Assembly (NCBI GenBank): GCA_002435325.1
Contig: DJMJ01000047.1
Span: forward strand, 1-64,000
Length of the DNA: 64,000 nucleotides
Origin: Nitrospira sp. UBA6493
Lineage (GTDB): Bacteria; Nitrospirota; Nitrospiria; Nitrospirales; Nitrospiraceae
Direction of reading: 5' to 3'
Below the pieces are notes generated by a model that saw only the letters and a list, made by a program, of their open reading frames with translations, did not search any database and had not been told where the DNA came from. Below are positions 53,447 to 60,632 of this stretch, in pieces. Positions within the stretch are counted from its first letter, which is position 1; each line of letters starts with the position of its first letter. A program made the translations under genes and the position numbers.

Positions 53447-53463
53447 TGGCATGACCTTCGCTA
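53447..53463 (+). promoter_or_regulatory. Sigma-54 promoter for the ytxH / 2-oxoacid oxidoreductase operon
   Basis: TGGCATGACCTTCGCTA: GG at 53448 and GC at 53460 with 10 bases between; the -24 side TGGCAtg is close to consensus. Transcription would start near 53473, 30 bp before ATG 53503. Confidence 0.6.
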
Positions 53464-53502
53464 TTCTTTATGTAAGAACGTTGTTCACAAGGAGGAGGAG
53501 TT

Positions 53503-53814
53503 ATGGAAAATGAGGACAAAAGCTGTTCGGCGCAAGCCGTTGCGCTGGCGTTTTTTGGGGGTGCGGTTGCTGGTGTCGTGGCGGGTCTTCTGCTCGCCCC
53601 TAAGTCGGGGAGAGAAACACGCCAGGATTTGAAGGATCTTGCCAGGAGGGCCGAGGACGAGGTGTTGGAGAAGGCCAAAGAGGCAAGGGCTGCTCTCGAT
53701 GAGGTGATTGAGCGAGGCAAGCACTTCATGGCGGAGAAACAGGCCGTGGTCGAAGCGGCGGTGAAGGCCGGTCGAGAAACGGTGAAAGAGAAGATGGAGA
53801 AGTGCTGTAGCTGA
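53503..53814 (+). CDS. YtxH-domain protein
   Basis: 103 aa behind AAGGAGGAGGAG. One N-terminal helix (ALAFFGGAVAGVVAGLLLAPKSG), the standard YtxH opening with GxxLAPKSGxETR, and then a charged coiled coil (about 40-95). It has cysteines near the N-terminus (SCSAQ) and at the C-terminus (KCCS), unusual for the family. YtxH proteins are stress-linked; it heads the ferredoxin oxidoreductase operon. Confidence 0.82.
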   Translation: MENEDKSCSAQAVALAFFGGAVAGVVAGLLLAPKSGRETRQDLKDLARRAEDEVLEKAKEARAALDEVIERGKHFMAEKQAVVEAAVKAGRETVKEKMEKCCS

Positions 53815-53823
53815 GGAGACGCT

Positions 53824-54741
53824 GTGATCGCCATCCGCTTCCATGGTCGAGGGGGGCAGGGCGCGAAGACCGCCAGTCGCATTCTGGGCACAGCGGCGTT
53901 TCTAGAAGGATTTGTCGCACAGGACTCGCCGATTTACGGCGCCGAGCGGCGTGGTGCGCCGGTCGCCGCTTTTACGAGGATCGATAAAAAGCCTATTCGA
54001 GAGCGTGGCCTCGTTGCCCGCCCTCATCTCGTGATGATCGGCGATGCGTCACTGGTTCAGGATCCTGCCGCTCGCGTGCTCGACGGCATTGATGAACGCA
54101 CGGTCGTTTTCGTCAACTCCCCGCTGACTGCCGAGCAGTTTCAGGCTCAGACATCCCTACCCGGTCGGGTGACGACGCTGGATCTGACGGAAACCGCGCT
54201 GCAACAGTTTGGGAAACGCAGTGCAATCAGTGCACTGCTCGGGGCCGTCGCCGGACGGCTCGTTGGACTCCAAGAGGAGTCGATCCGCGAGGCGATCGCA
54301 CGGGAGCTTGCCGATCTCGGACTTGCCGTTTCTGCGATTGCCCGCAATCAAGCGGTCGGAGTGGCGTGTTATGCCGCCGTTCCGATGGTGTCCGTGACGG
54401 CAGGTCCGCCGCAACCTTTTCCCCCTGCGGCTCTTCAAGTGCCGACCTATGAATCTCCGACCAGAGGAACGGCCAGGATCAGTGCGGCGGGCAATTCGAT
54501 GCTGCGCGAAACCGGCGGATGGAGAACCTTCCGTCCGGTGCTGGTGCCCGACAAGTGCAATGGATGCTGGCTCTGTTTTGCCTATTGCCCTGACGGAGTG
54601 ATTTCTATGACGAAGGAAGACCGGCCTGTGATCGATTACGCCCATTGCAAGGGGTGCCAGATCTGCGTCCATGAATGCCCGACCGAGGCGTTGGTGGCCG
54701 AGCGGGAGAAGGAAGGGGGCGTGGCATGGAAGGCGAAATGA
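53824..54741 (+). CDS. 2-oxoacid:ferredoxin oxidoreductase, gamma-delta fusion subunit
   Basis: 305 aa from GTG 53824. Residues about 1-185 are the gamma domain (IRFHGRGGQGAKTASRILGTAAF, SPIYGAERRGAPVAAFTRID). Residues about 235-300 carry two [4Fe-4S] motifs of the delta subunit, CNGCWLCFAYCP and CKGCQICVHECP. The iron-sulfur clusters pass electrons between ferredoxin and the TPP site on beta. The alpha gene begins 16 bp before this stop. Confidence 0.92.
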   Translation: MIAIRFHGRGGQGAKTASRILGTAAFLEGFVAQDSPIYGAERRGAPVAAFTRIDKKPIRERGLVARPHLVMIGDASLVQDPAARVLDGIDERTVVFVNSPLTAEQFQAQTSLPGRVTTLDLTETALQQFGKRSAISALLGAVAGRLVGLQEESIREAIARELADLGLAVSAIARNQAVGVACYAAVPMVSVTAGPPQPFPPAALQVPTYESPTRGTARISAAGNSMLRETGGWRTFRPVLVPDKCNGCWLCFAYCPDGVISMTKEDRPVIDYAHCKGCQICVHECPTEALVAEREKEGGVAWKAK

Positions 54742-55958
54742 TGACCGGCAATCTTGCGGCTGCCTGGGGCGCTCGGCTGGCCGGTGCGGAGTATATTCCG
54801 GCCTTTCCCATCACGCCGCAGACGGAAATCGTGGAGGCGTTGGCCAAGTGGTGCGAGAGCGGCGCGATGCCGGCGCGGTTTGTGACGCTGGATTCCGAGC
54901 ATTCGATGATGACGGCCGCCGGTGCTGCCGCGGCTACCGGCGTGCGGGTCTTCACGGCGACATCGAGCCAGGGATTGCTGTACGCCTTCGAGGTGCTCTA
55001 TTCGGTGTCCGGCTGGCGCGCGCCGCTTGTGCTCGTCAACGTTTCGCGGGCGCTGGCGGCGCCGATTACGCTTGAATCCGATCACAACGACGTGCTGGCC
55101 GCGCGAGACTGCGGGTTTCTGCAGATTCACGCCGAGACCTGCCAGGAAGTGCTGGATTCGATCCTCATCGCCTATCGGATCGCGGAGGACGAACGGGTGA
55201 TGCTGCCGGTCATCGTCAATTTGGACGGCTTCTATCTGTCATTCACCCGCGAGCCGGTGGCCCTGCCCGATCCGGAGCTGGTCGCGAAGTTTCTGCCTCC
55301 GTTCCATCCCGCGCATCTCGGGTTCAAAGCTTCTGAACCGCATGCGCTCGGCGTGGCGGTCCTTGGCGGGACGCCGTACTCCTACTTCCGCCATCAAATG
55401 CATTTGGCTGCGCTGAATGCGCTGGTCGTGCATCAGGAAGCGGCGGCGGAGTTCGAGCGGCTGTTCGGGCGGCGGTACGATCTGGTTGAGGGCTATCGGC
55501 TTGACGATGCGGAAGATGTGCTCGTGATGACCAACGCCTTTGCGAGCAAGGGCAAGGCCGCAGTCGATGCGGCCAGGGCAGAGGGGAGGCGAGTGGGGTT
55601 GGTGCGGCTGCGCATGATTCGTCCGTGGCCCGCCGAAGCGATTCGTCACGTCTTGCGAGGCCGCCGGGCCGTGGCGGTGCTGGATCAGAATCTCTCTCCC
55701 GGACAAGGGGGCATTCTCTTTCAGGAGCTCGCTGCCTGTCTCTATCACGAGACGTTACGGCCGCTGGCGCTCTGTTCCTTCATCGGAGGCCTGGGGGGAA
55801 AGAATTTGTCCGAGGGAGAGTTCCGGACGATCTTCGAACAGACGGCGGAAGCGGGCGTGCAAGGAAAGGGGATCGGACCGGTCTTGTTGTATACGGAAGC
55901 CGACCACCGCGAAATGGTGCAACTCCAAGGTATTGCAGGCAAGGTAGGAACGAGTTAG
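54726..55958 (+). CDS. 2-oxoacid:ferredoxin oxidoreductase, alpha subunit
   Basis: 410 aa from ATG 54726, overlapping the upstream gene. The N-terminal PYR-type domain shows GNLAAAWGARLAGAEYIPAFPITPQTEIVEALAKW, EHSMMTAAGAAAATGVRVFTATSSQGLLYAFEVLY and RALAAPITLESDHNDVLAARDCGF; the C-terminal domain (about 265-400) has AEDVLVMTNAFASKGKAAV, VGLVRLRMIRPWPAEAI and VAVLDQNLSPGQGG. Pyruvate is the likeliest substrate but 2-oxoglutarate cannot be excluded. Confidence 0.92.
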   Translation: MEGEMMTGNLAAAWGARLAGAEYIPAFPITPQTEIVEALAKWCESGAMPARFVTLDSEHSMMTAAGAAAATGVRVFTATSSQGLLYAFEVLYSVSGWRAPLVLVNVSRALAAPITLESDHNDVLAARDCGFLQIHAETCQEVLDSILIAYRIAEDERVMLPVIVNLDGFYLSFTREPVALPDPELVAKFLPPFHPAHLGFKASEPHALGVAVLGGTPYSYFRHQMHLAALNALVVHQEAAAEFERLFGRRYDLVEGYRLDDAEDVLVMTNAFASKGKAAVDAARAEGRRVGLVRLRMIRPWPAEAIRHVLRGRRAVAVLDQNLSPGQGGILFQELAACLYHETLRPLALCSFIGGLGGKNLSEGEFRTIFEQTAEAGVQGKGIGPVLLYTEADHREMVQLQGIAGKVGTS

Positions 55959-56043
55959 GAAGCAGATACGTGAAGACATGGTGTCATCGCCTGCACGTTT
56001 CTAACGTTGTACCGTTCAGGTTCCACGTCTCAGGGGCTTCATC
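55959..56043 (+). repeat. Degenerate CGTGAAA-type repeat between alpha and beta genes
   Basis: TACGTGAAGACATGG and, facing it, CACGTTTCTAACGTTG...TTCCACGTCTCAGG occupy the 85-bp gap. The sequence resembles inverted copies of the CGTGAAAC family and has no ORF. Confidence 0.35.
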
Positions 56044-56973
56044 ATGACCTGGCAACGAGAGACATTCAAAAAGATTAAACAGATTCCGAGGGAAGAACAT
56101 GTGCTGCCGGGCACGGCGCTCTGCGCCGGTTGCGGAGGTCTGGAGGCGCTACGGCTGGCCGCGAAGGTATTGGGCGACGATGTGATCTATGTGAATGCGG
56201 CCGGGTGCTTTACGATGCTGGCGGCGTATCCTTTCACGCCGTTCAAAGGGTCGTGGCTCTATACTACGATGGGGTCGGCGCCAGCCGGCGCACAGGGTGT
56301 GCGCGATGCGCTCGATGTCTTGATCGCCAAAGGGCGGCTGCCGGAACGTGAGAACCTGAAGGTCGTAGTGCTCGGGGGAGACGGTTCAACGTACGATATG
56401 GCCCTCTCTTCAACGTCGGGTGCCATCACGCGAAATCTCGACTTCTATTATTTTTGCTATGACAACGAAGCCTACGGGAATACCGGCGCGCAACTTTCTT
56501 CCGCGACCCCCTACGGCGCGCGGACGACCACCTCGCCCTGCAGCCTGCAGCATCCGTCCGGCACCATGCAGGAGAAGAAAGACATCTTCGAGATCTGGCG
56601 GGCGCACAAGCCGCCCTACATCGCGACCGTCGCGCCGCGATATCCGTTGGATCTGGAAGAGAAATTCTCGCGGGCAGCTCAGTTCACGGGGCCCAAGCTC
56701 TTCCTCGCGCTCGCTGCCTGTCCCACCGGCTGGCTCTATGATCCGGGAGAGACGCCTGAAGTGGCCAAGCTGGCGGTCGAGACCGGTCTCTGGCCGTTGA
56801 AAGAGGCGGTCAACGGAGCGGTCACCCACACATACATTCCCAGGCGCAGGCCTGTGGAAGAGTACCTCAAGTTGCAGGGACGGTTTCGGCATCTTTTCGA
56901 GCCAACGAGGCAGGACGAAGTCATTCGGCACATTCAAGCGCGGGTGGACAGCTATTGGCAGGGGATTTCGTGA
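56044..56973 (+). CDS. 2-oxoacid:ferredoxin oxidoreductase, beta (TPP) subunit
   Basis: 309 aa. LPGTALCAGCGGLEALRLAAKVLGDDVIYVNAAGC supplies the cluster cysteines, and the TPP motif runs from GGDGSTYDMALSSTSGAITRNLD to DNEAYGNTG; a further Cys is in TTSPCSLQHP. Together with the gamma-delta and alpha proteins it forms a three-gene oxidoreductase that decarboxylates or carboxylates a 2-oxoacid with CoA and ferredoxin, fitting a reductive TCA cycle. Confidence 0.93.
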   Translation: MTWQRETFKKIKQIPREEHVLPGTALCAGCGGLEALRLAAKVLGDDVIYVNAAGCFTMLAAYPFTPFKGSWLYTTMGSAPAGAQGVRDALDVLIAKGRLPERENLKVVVLGGDGSTYDMALSSTSGAITRNLDFYYFCYDNEAYGNTGAQLSSATPYGARTTTSPCSLQHPSGTMQEKKDIFEIWRAHKPPYIATVAPRYPLDLEEKFSRAAQFTGPKLFLALAACPTGWLYDPGETPEVAKLAVETGLWPLKEAVNGAVTHTYIPRRRPVEEYLKLQGRFRHLFEPTRQDEVIRHIQARVDSYWQGIS

Positions 56974-57026
56974 GGGGCCGCCCGCAGCGGTGGGCCTCAA
57001 TGATTGAGGCCGGATGGGGAGTGCGT

Positions 57027-57560
57027 ATGTTCCAGGGCAATCTTCCGCGATGCGATAAAAGACCATCGACCGCATCCGTGTGTCGGGCCGTTATCCTCTT
57101 GGGGTATACGCTCTGCCTGGTGGCAGGCTTTATGGGTTGCGCCTCAGATGACCAGGTGGCAACGCGTCAACGGCCCAACCCCTATCTGACCCCGGACACC
57201 AGGCAACTCATTCCATTGCCCGCATCAGCGGGGCAAGAGCATCGCGCGGTGATGTTGCAGCATCTGGAAACGATTCAAGTCATCATGAACGCGCTGGTCG
57301 AAGAGGACTATGAGCTGGCGAAAGGTCTGACCGAAACGCATTTGGGGCTCTTCATGCATCGCCAGGCGATGGCGAGTCAGCAACCGGAGAGCTTTCCTCC
57401 CGCCTATCATGATCTGGCCATGGCCCATCATGAGGCGGCGGAAGAATTGGCCCGCATCATTCCCACGAAGGACTTGAAGCAGATCTTGCCGCAGTACAAT
57501 AACGTGCTGAAGGCCTGCGTGGCCTGCCATTTGGAGTTCAAGGTTCGGAGTGGATCATAA
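57027..57560 (+). CDS. Cytochrome c'-like monohaem lipoprotein
   Basis: 177 aa from ATG 57027 (GGGGAG); an earlier in-frame ATG at 57000 is less well placed. Lipobox AGFMGC near residue 36. The rest is helical with a single haem site CVACHLEF close to the C-terminus, the cytochrome c' / cytochrome c-556 layout (RAVMLQHLETIQVIMNALVEEDYELAKGL). It may bind NO or carry electrons; it starts the small redox group that follows the oxidoreductase genes. Confidence 0.8.
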   Translation: MFQGNLPRCDKRPSTASVCRAVILLGYTLCLVAGFMGCASDDQVATRQRPNPYLTPDTRQLIPLPASAGQEHRAVMLQHLETIQVIMNALVEEDYELAKGLTETHLGLFMHRQAMASQQPESFPPAYHDLAMAHHEAAEELARIIPTKDLKQILPQYNNVLKACVACHLEFKVRSGS

Positions 57561-57586
57561 TACGTGAAACGTACAAGGGGGACTCG

Positions 57587-58067
57587 ATGAGTGAGCCGAA
57601 TGCCATCAGCACATTTTTTTGAGCAGGATCATGACCGGTTGGATGAGTTGTTCAAGACCTTTCAGAAACTGAAGCGGTCGGACTTTCCCAAGGCGAAGGA
57701 GGCCTTCAAAGAGTTCAAGTTTGGTTTGCAGCGGCATATCGTGTGGGAAGAGGATCTGCTGTTCCCTCTCTGGGAAGAGAAAACCGGCATGTCTGAAGGC
57801 GGCCCGACGTTCGTAATGCGGGGCGAACATCCCCGGATCGGGCAGCAGCTTGAAGCCATTCACGACAAAGTGGCGGAGCAGAATCCCGAGACCGATCAAG
57901 AGGAGCAGGCGTTGTTGAGTCTGCTGGGCACCCACAACATGAAAGAGGAACGGGTGCTCTATCCCTCCATCGATCAAGTCACAAGTGTGGAGGAGCGGGA
58001 AACGGTATTTCAGAACATGAAGAACATTCCGGAAGACCGCTACAAGGTATGTTGCGGTCAGCATTGA
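57587..58067 (+). CDS. Hemerythrin-domain protein with a possible T-run frameshift at its start
   Basis: The body is a hemerythrin HHE-type four-helix protein: FFEQDHDRLDELFKTF, LQRHIVWEEDLLFPLWEE, EHPRIGQQL and THNMKEERVLYPSID, supplying the di-iron His/Glu ligands. Two starts compete. ATG 57587 has GGGGG at good spacing and encodes MSEPNAISTFF, but hits TGA after a T7 run; one T fewer would continue as ...FFEQDHDRL, which matches the family better. GTG 57591 gives an unbroken 158-aa protein (MSRMPSAHFFEQ). The protein would bind O2 or NO. Coordinates include both starts. Confidence 0.78.
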
Positions 58068-58093
58068 CCGGGGATAAGCGGAAGGGCGATGTG

Positions 58094-58585
58094 ATGAGTG
58101 ATGCGATGCGGAAGATTCTCATGGGGCTTTTCCTTGCCGGAGTATGTGTTCCGGTCTGGCCGGTGAGCCAGTTCATGCATCCGTCTGTCAGAGATGCCTG
58201 GGCCGGCGCCGGGTCGTCCGCCCAGAGTACGCAAGTTCGTGGGGATGCCGAACGGGGCCGAGCCATTTTCAACGGGAGAGGCGTCTGCCATTACTGTCAC
58301 GGCGTTGATGGGTATCGAGATAAGCAGCCCCAGTTGGAAGCGGACACTGCGGCGCTCATCGCACAGCTGAACCCTCCGCCACCGGATCTCCGCAATCCCA
58401 ACACCCTCCGTCTCACGACCGACCGACAGCGCGCGAAAGCGATTCGTGAAGGCCACCCCGGCACCGGGATGTTTCCCGACACGAGGATGAGCGATCGGGA
58501 TCTGGCCGACATGGTGGCGTATCTGGCGACGCTCAGGAAGAAAGGCTCCGGCGGGGCTGTCCCAGCGGAGCCGGTAGAACGCTGA
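58094..58585 (+). CDS. Periplasmic monohaem cytochrome c
   Basis: 163 aa from ATG 58094 (GGAAGGG). Signal segment to about residue 38; CHYCHGVDGY haem site near residue 66; class I features GHPGTGMFPD (distal Met) and LSD-like MSDRDLADMVAYLATL. Related to the small cytochromes at 30687, 39776 and 48726. It lies in the redox cluster after hemerythrin. Confidence 0.86.
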   Translation: MSDAMRKILMGLFLAGVCVPVWPVSQFMHPSVRDAWAGAGSSAQSTQVRGDAERGRAIFNGRGVCHYCHGVDGYRDKQPQLEADTAALIAQLNPPPPDLRNPNTLRLTTDRQRAKAIREGHPGTGMFPDTRMSDRDLADMVAYLATLRKKGSGGAVPAEPVER

Positions 58586-58629
58586 TCCGGTTCAATCCGG
58601 ATGACGGCTGACGCACGTGATAACCATCT

Positions 58630-59214
58630 ATGAATGTGCTTGAGCGACGTATCGGATTGGTCTTCAGTCTCACGCTCTTCACGATCGTGACCGCTTTCCT
58701 TCTCGAACTGCTGCTCAGTGTCAGGACCGATCGGCCGTTCGGCCATACCCAGCGCGGCCATGTGGTGGGGTGGATCGGATTGGCCGTCATCATGCTCGTG
58801 TTTGTCCATTCCTTGAAGAAGCGATACCGGCTGAAATTGGGCACGCCACGATTCTGGCTGCACGTCCATTTGATCGCGGGCGTCGTCGGTCCGGTGTTGA
58901 TCCTGGTCCATTCGGGTGCTCATTTTCATGCGATCGTGCCGATTCTTGCGATGGGCGCCATGGCTCTGGTCGTCATCAGCGGGATTGCCGGGCAGGCCAT
59001 TCACATGCTGGCTCTCAGGGCCCTCAGCCGGCAGCGCCGTCAATTCCTCGAAGCGGGTCTCGATCCGGACAGCATTGAGGCGCGATTGGATGAGTTGGCG
59101 ACCCAGGAAGAAGTCTTCAGATGGTGGCGCGTCATTCATGCTCCGCTTACCCTGACGTTCGCGGTCCTCGTGCTGTTGCATGTGGCGGGAACCTTGTACT
59201 TCGGCGGGTTGTAA
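58630..59214 (+). CDS. Cytochrome b-like integral membrane protein
   Basis: 194 aa, five predicted helices (about 9-30, 44-64, 78-98, 102-122, 168-188). Histidines placed in helices (GHVVGWIG, HVHLIAGVVGPVLILVHSG, RVIHAPLTLTFAVLVLLHV) could ligate two b-type haems, as in ferric-reductase-like or formate-dehydrogenase gamma-type proteins. Immediately followed (3 bp) by a trihaem cytochrome, suggesting a quinol-oxidising module. No family is assigned with certainty. Confidence 0.7.
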   Translation: MNVLERRIGLVFSLTLFTIVTAFLLELLLSVRTDRPFGHTQRGHVVGWIGLAVIMLVFVHSLKKRYRLKLGTPRFWLHVHLIAGVVGPVLILVHSGAHFHAIVPILAMGAMALVVISGIAGQAIHMLALRALSRQRRQFLEAGLDPDSIEARLDELATQEEVFRWWRVIHAPLTLTFAVLVLLHVAGTLYFGGL

Positions 59215-59217
59215 GAG

Positions 59218-59544
59218 ATGAGCGCTGCGCCGCTACCGAAAAAGGTCCTGCCTGTCGTGCTTGGGATCACGTCCGTGCTCGTGCTCTGGATCGCGTGGGG
59301 CTCCGTTTGCGACCCAGAGGCGATGTGGGCGCCGGGTCATCTCAGCCGGTCCCATACCAAGGTGGTGTCGTGCAGCCAGTGCCACGAACCCTTTCATGGC
59401 CCCAGTGCGGCGAAGTGCGTCGGCTGCCACTCGGAAGAACGGTTTGCCCGAGGGACGACGCCGGAAGTCGGGCAGCGCCATCTGGTGTTTATCCGGGAAC
59501 AGCGCTCGTGTCTGATGTGCCACGCGGAACATCGCAACCGTTGA
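59218..59544 (+). CDS. Membrane-anchored trihaem cytochrome c
   Basis: 108 aa. One N-terminal anchor (about 9-28). Three haem motifs lie close together: CSQCHEPFHG, CVGCHSEE and CLMCHAEH, with additional histidines nearby giving likely bis-His ligation, like cytochrome c3/c7 proteins. It probably takes electrons from the cytochrome-b-like protein encoded just upstream. Confidence 0.85.
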   Translation: MSAAPLPKKVLPVVLGITSVLVLWIAWGSVCDPEAMWAPGHLSRSHTKVVSCSQCHEPFHGPSAAKCVGCHSEERFARGTTPEVGQRHLVFIREQRSCLMCHAEHRNR

Positions 59545-59624
59545 TCGTCAGGCCCGGGGCGACAGAACGCAGTCGGTTCAGCGGGATTGGATACTCAGCA
59601 GGGTTCCATCATGGGAGGAGGGTT

Positions 59625-60062
59625 GTGATACCGCTTCCGATCTTGTGGCAGAGGCTCGTGAGTCTATCAGGGAAGACCTGCAATCGCTGCGATTCGACGC
59701 ATCAGGCCATACAGCGCGCTTTTAATACTCTCAAAGAAACTCTCCGCCCACTGGGTATTGAGCCCACGTTCGAAACGAGAGCCATCGATGAACAGGCCTT
59801 CAAGGCCAACCCCTCTGAGTCTAATCGTATCTGGATTGCAGGGAAACCAATGGAGGAATGGATTGGCGCGAGAGTCGGCAGTAGCCGATGCTGCTCCGTC
59901 TGTGGCGATTCGGTCTGTCGAACGGTGGAGGTAGGGACAGTCACATTCGAGGCGATACCAGAAAAGCTCTTTCTCAAGGCGGCGCTGATTGCGTCCGCTC
60001 ATTTCTTGGATCCCACGACGAAAAAGCTTTCTTCAGAAGGTGCGCCATGCTGCGAGACTTGA
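59625..60062 (+). CDS. DUF2703 protein
   Basis: 145 aa from GTG 59625 behind GGGAGGAGG; the upstream part of the frame is a shadow of the trihaem gene. TCNRCDSTHQAIQRAFNTLKETLRPLGIEPTFETRAID, SNRIWIAGKPMEEWIGARVGSSRCCSVCGDSVCRTVEV and FEAIPEKLFLKAALIASAHF match DUF2703 (PF10865). The CxxC and CC-x2-C-x4-C cysteines suggest thiol or metal/arsenic chemistry; function is unknown. No membrane segment. Confidence 0.82.
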   Translation: MIPLPILWQRLVSLSGKTCNRCDSTHQAIQRAFNTLKETLRPLGIEPTFETRAIDEQAFKANPSESNRIWIAGKPMEEWIGARVGSSRCCSVCGDSVCRTVEVGTVTFEAIPEKLFLKAALIASAHFLDPTTKKLSSEGAPCCET

Positions 60063-60129
60063 GCATGCATCGCTGAGAATGCGATAAACGATCTGCCCCC
60101 GTCAGGTGGACTAAACATACGGAGTCTCC

Positions 60130-60579
60130 ATGGGAATTCGAGTCATAGCATGGTGTGGAGCGGTGCTGTGTATGAGCCTTGCGGCCGTTGTTTGCGCCCG
60201 ATCACCATGCCCGGGGATTCACGTGAAGATTCTAAACATAAAAAATAGCTCTGGCGCAGTGGCGTGCGCGCTGTTCGAATCGCCGGAGGGCTTTCCAAGT
60301 GAATTTCTGCGCTCGGCGACGAATGTGATGGTGATAAAAGTTAGGAAGGCCCAAGCCCGGTGCGACTTTGAAGACATCCCGCCGGGAATCTATGCGATGG
60401 CCGTCATTCATGATGAGAATATGAATGGCAAGCTCGACACCAACTTTCTGGGGATTCCGGCAGAAGGCTATGGGTTTTCCAATGACGCCAAAGGGCTCAT
60501 TGGCGCGCCGTCATTCTCTGCCGCCAGCTTCCCGTACAACGGGGAGAATCTCGATCTGACGATGAGCCTGCATTACTGA
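60130..60579 (+). CDS. Exported DUF2141 protein
   Basis: 149 aa. Signal peptide (VIAWCGAVLCMSLAAVVCA). The mature part shows the DUF2141 (PF09912) pattern: IHVKILNIKNSSGAVACALFESPEGFP, CDFEDIPPGIYAMAVIHDENMNGKLDTNFLGIPAEGYGFSNDA. The DENMNGKLDTN loop looks like a calcium-binding type turn. Role unknown, periplasmic. GGAGTCTCC precedes ATG. Confidence 0.85.
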   Translation: MGIRVIAWCGAVLCMSLAAVVCARSPCPGIHVKILNIKNSSGAVACALFESPEGFPSEFLRSATNVMVIKVRKAQARCDFEDIPPGIYAMAVIHDENMNGKLDTNFLGIPAEGYGFSNDAKGLIGAPSFSAASFPYNGENLDLTMSLHY

Positions 60580-60632
60580 GGGGTTGTCGTACGAAGACCT
60601 GGGTGGGATAAGAGGACTGACTTCTTAGATTC

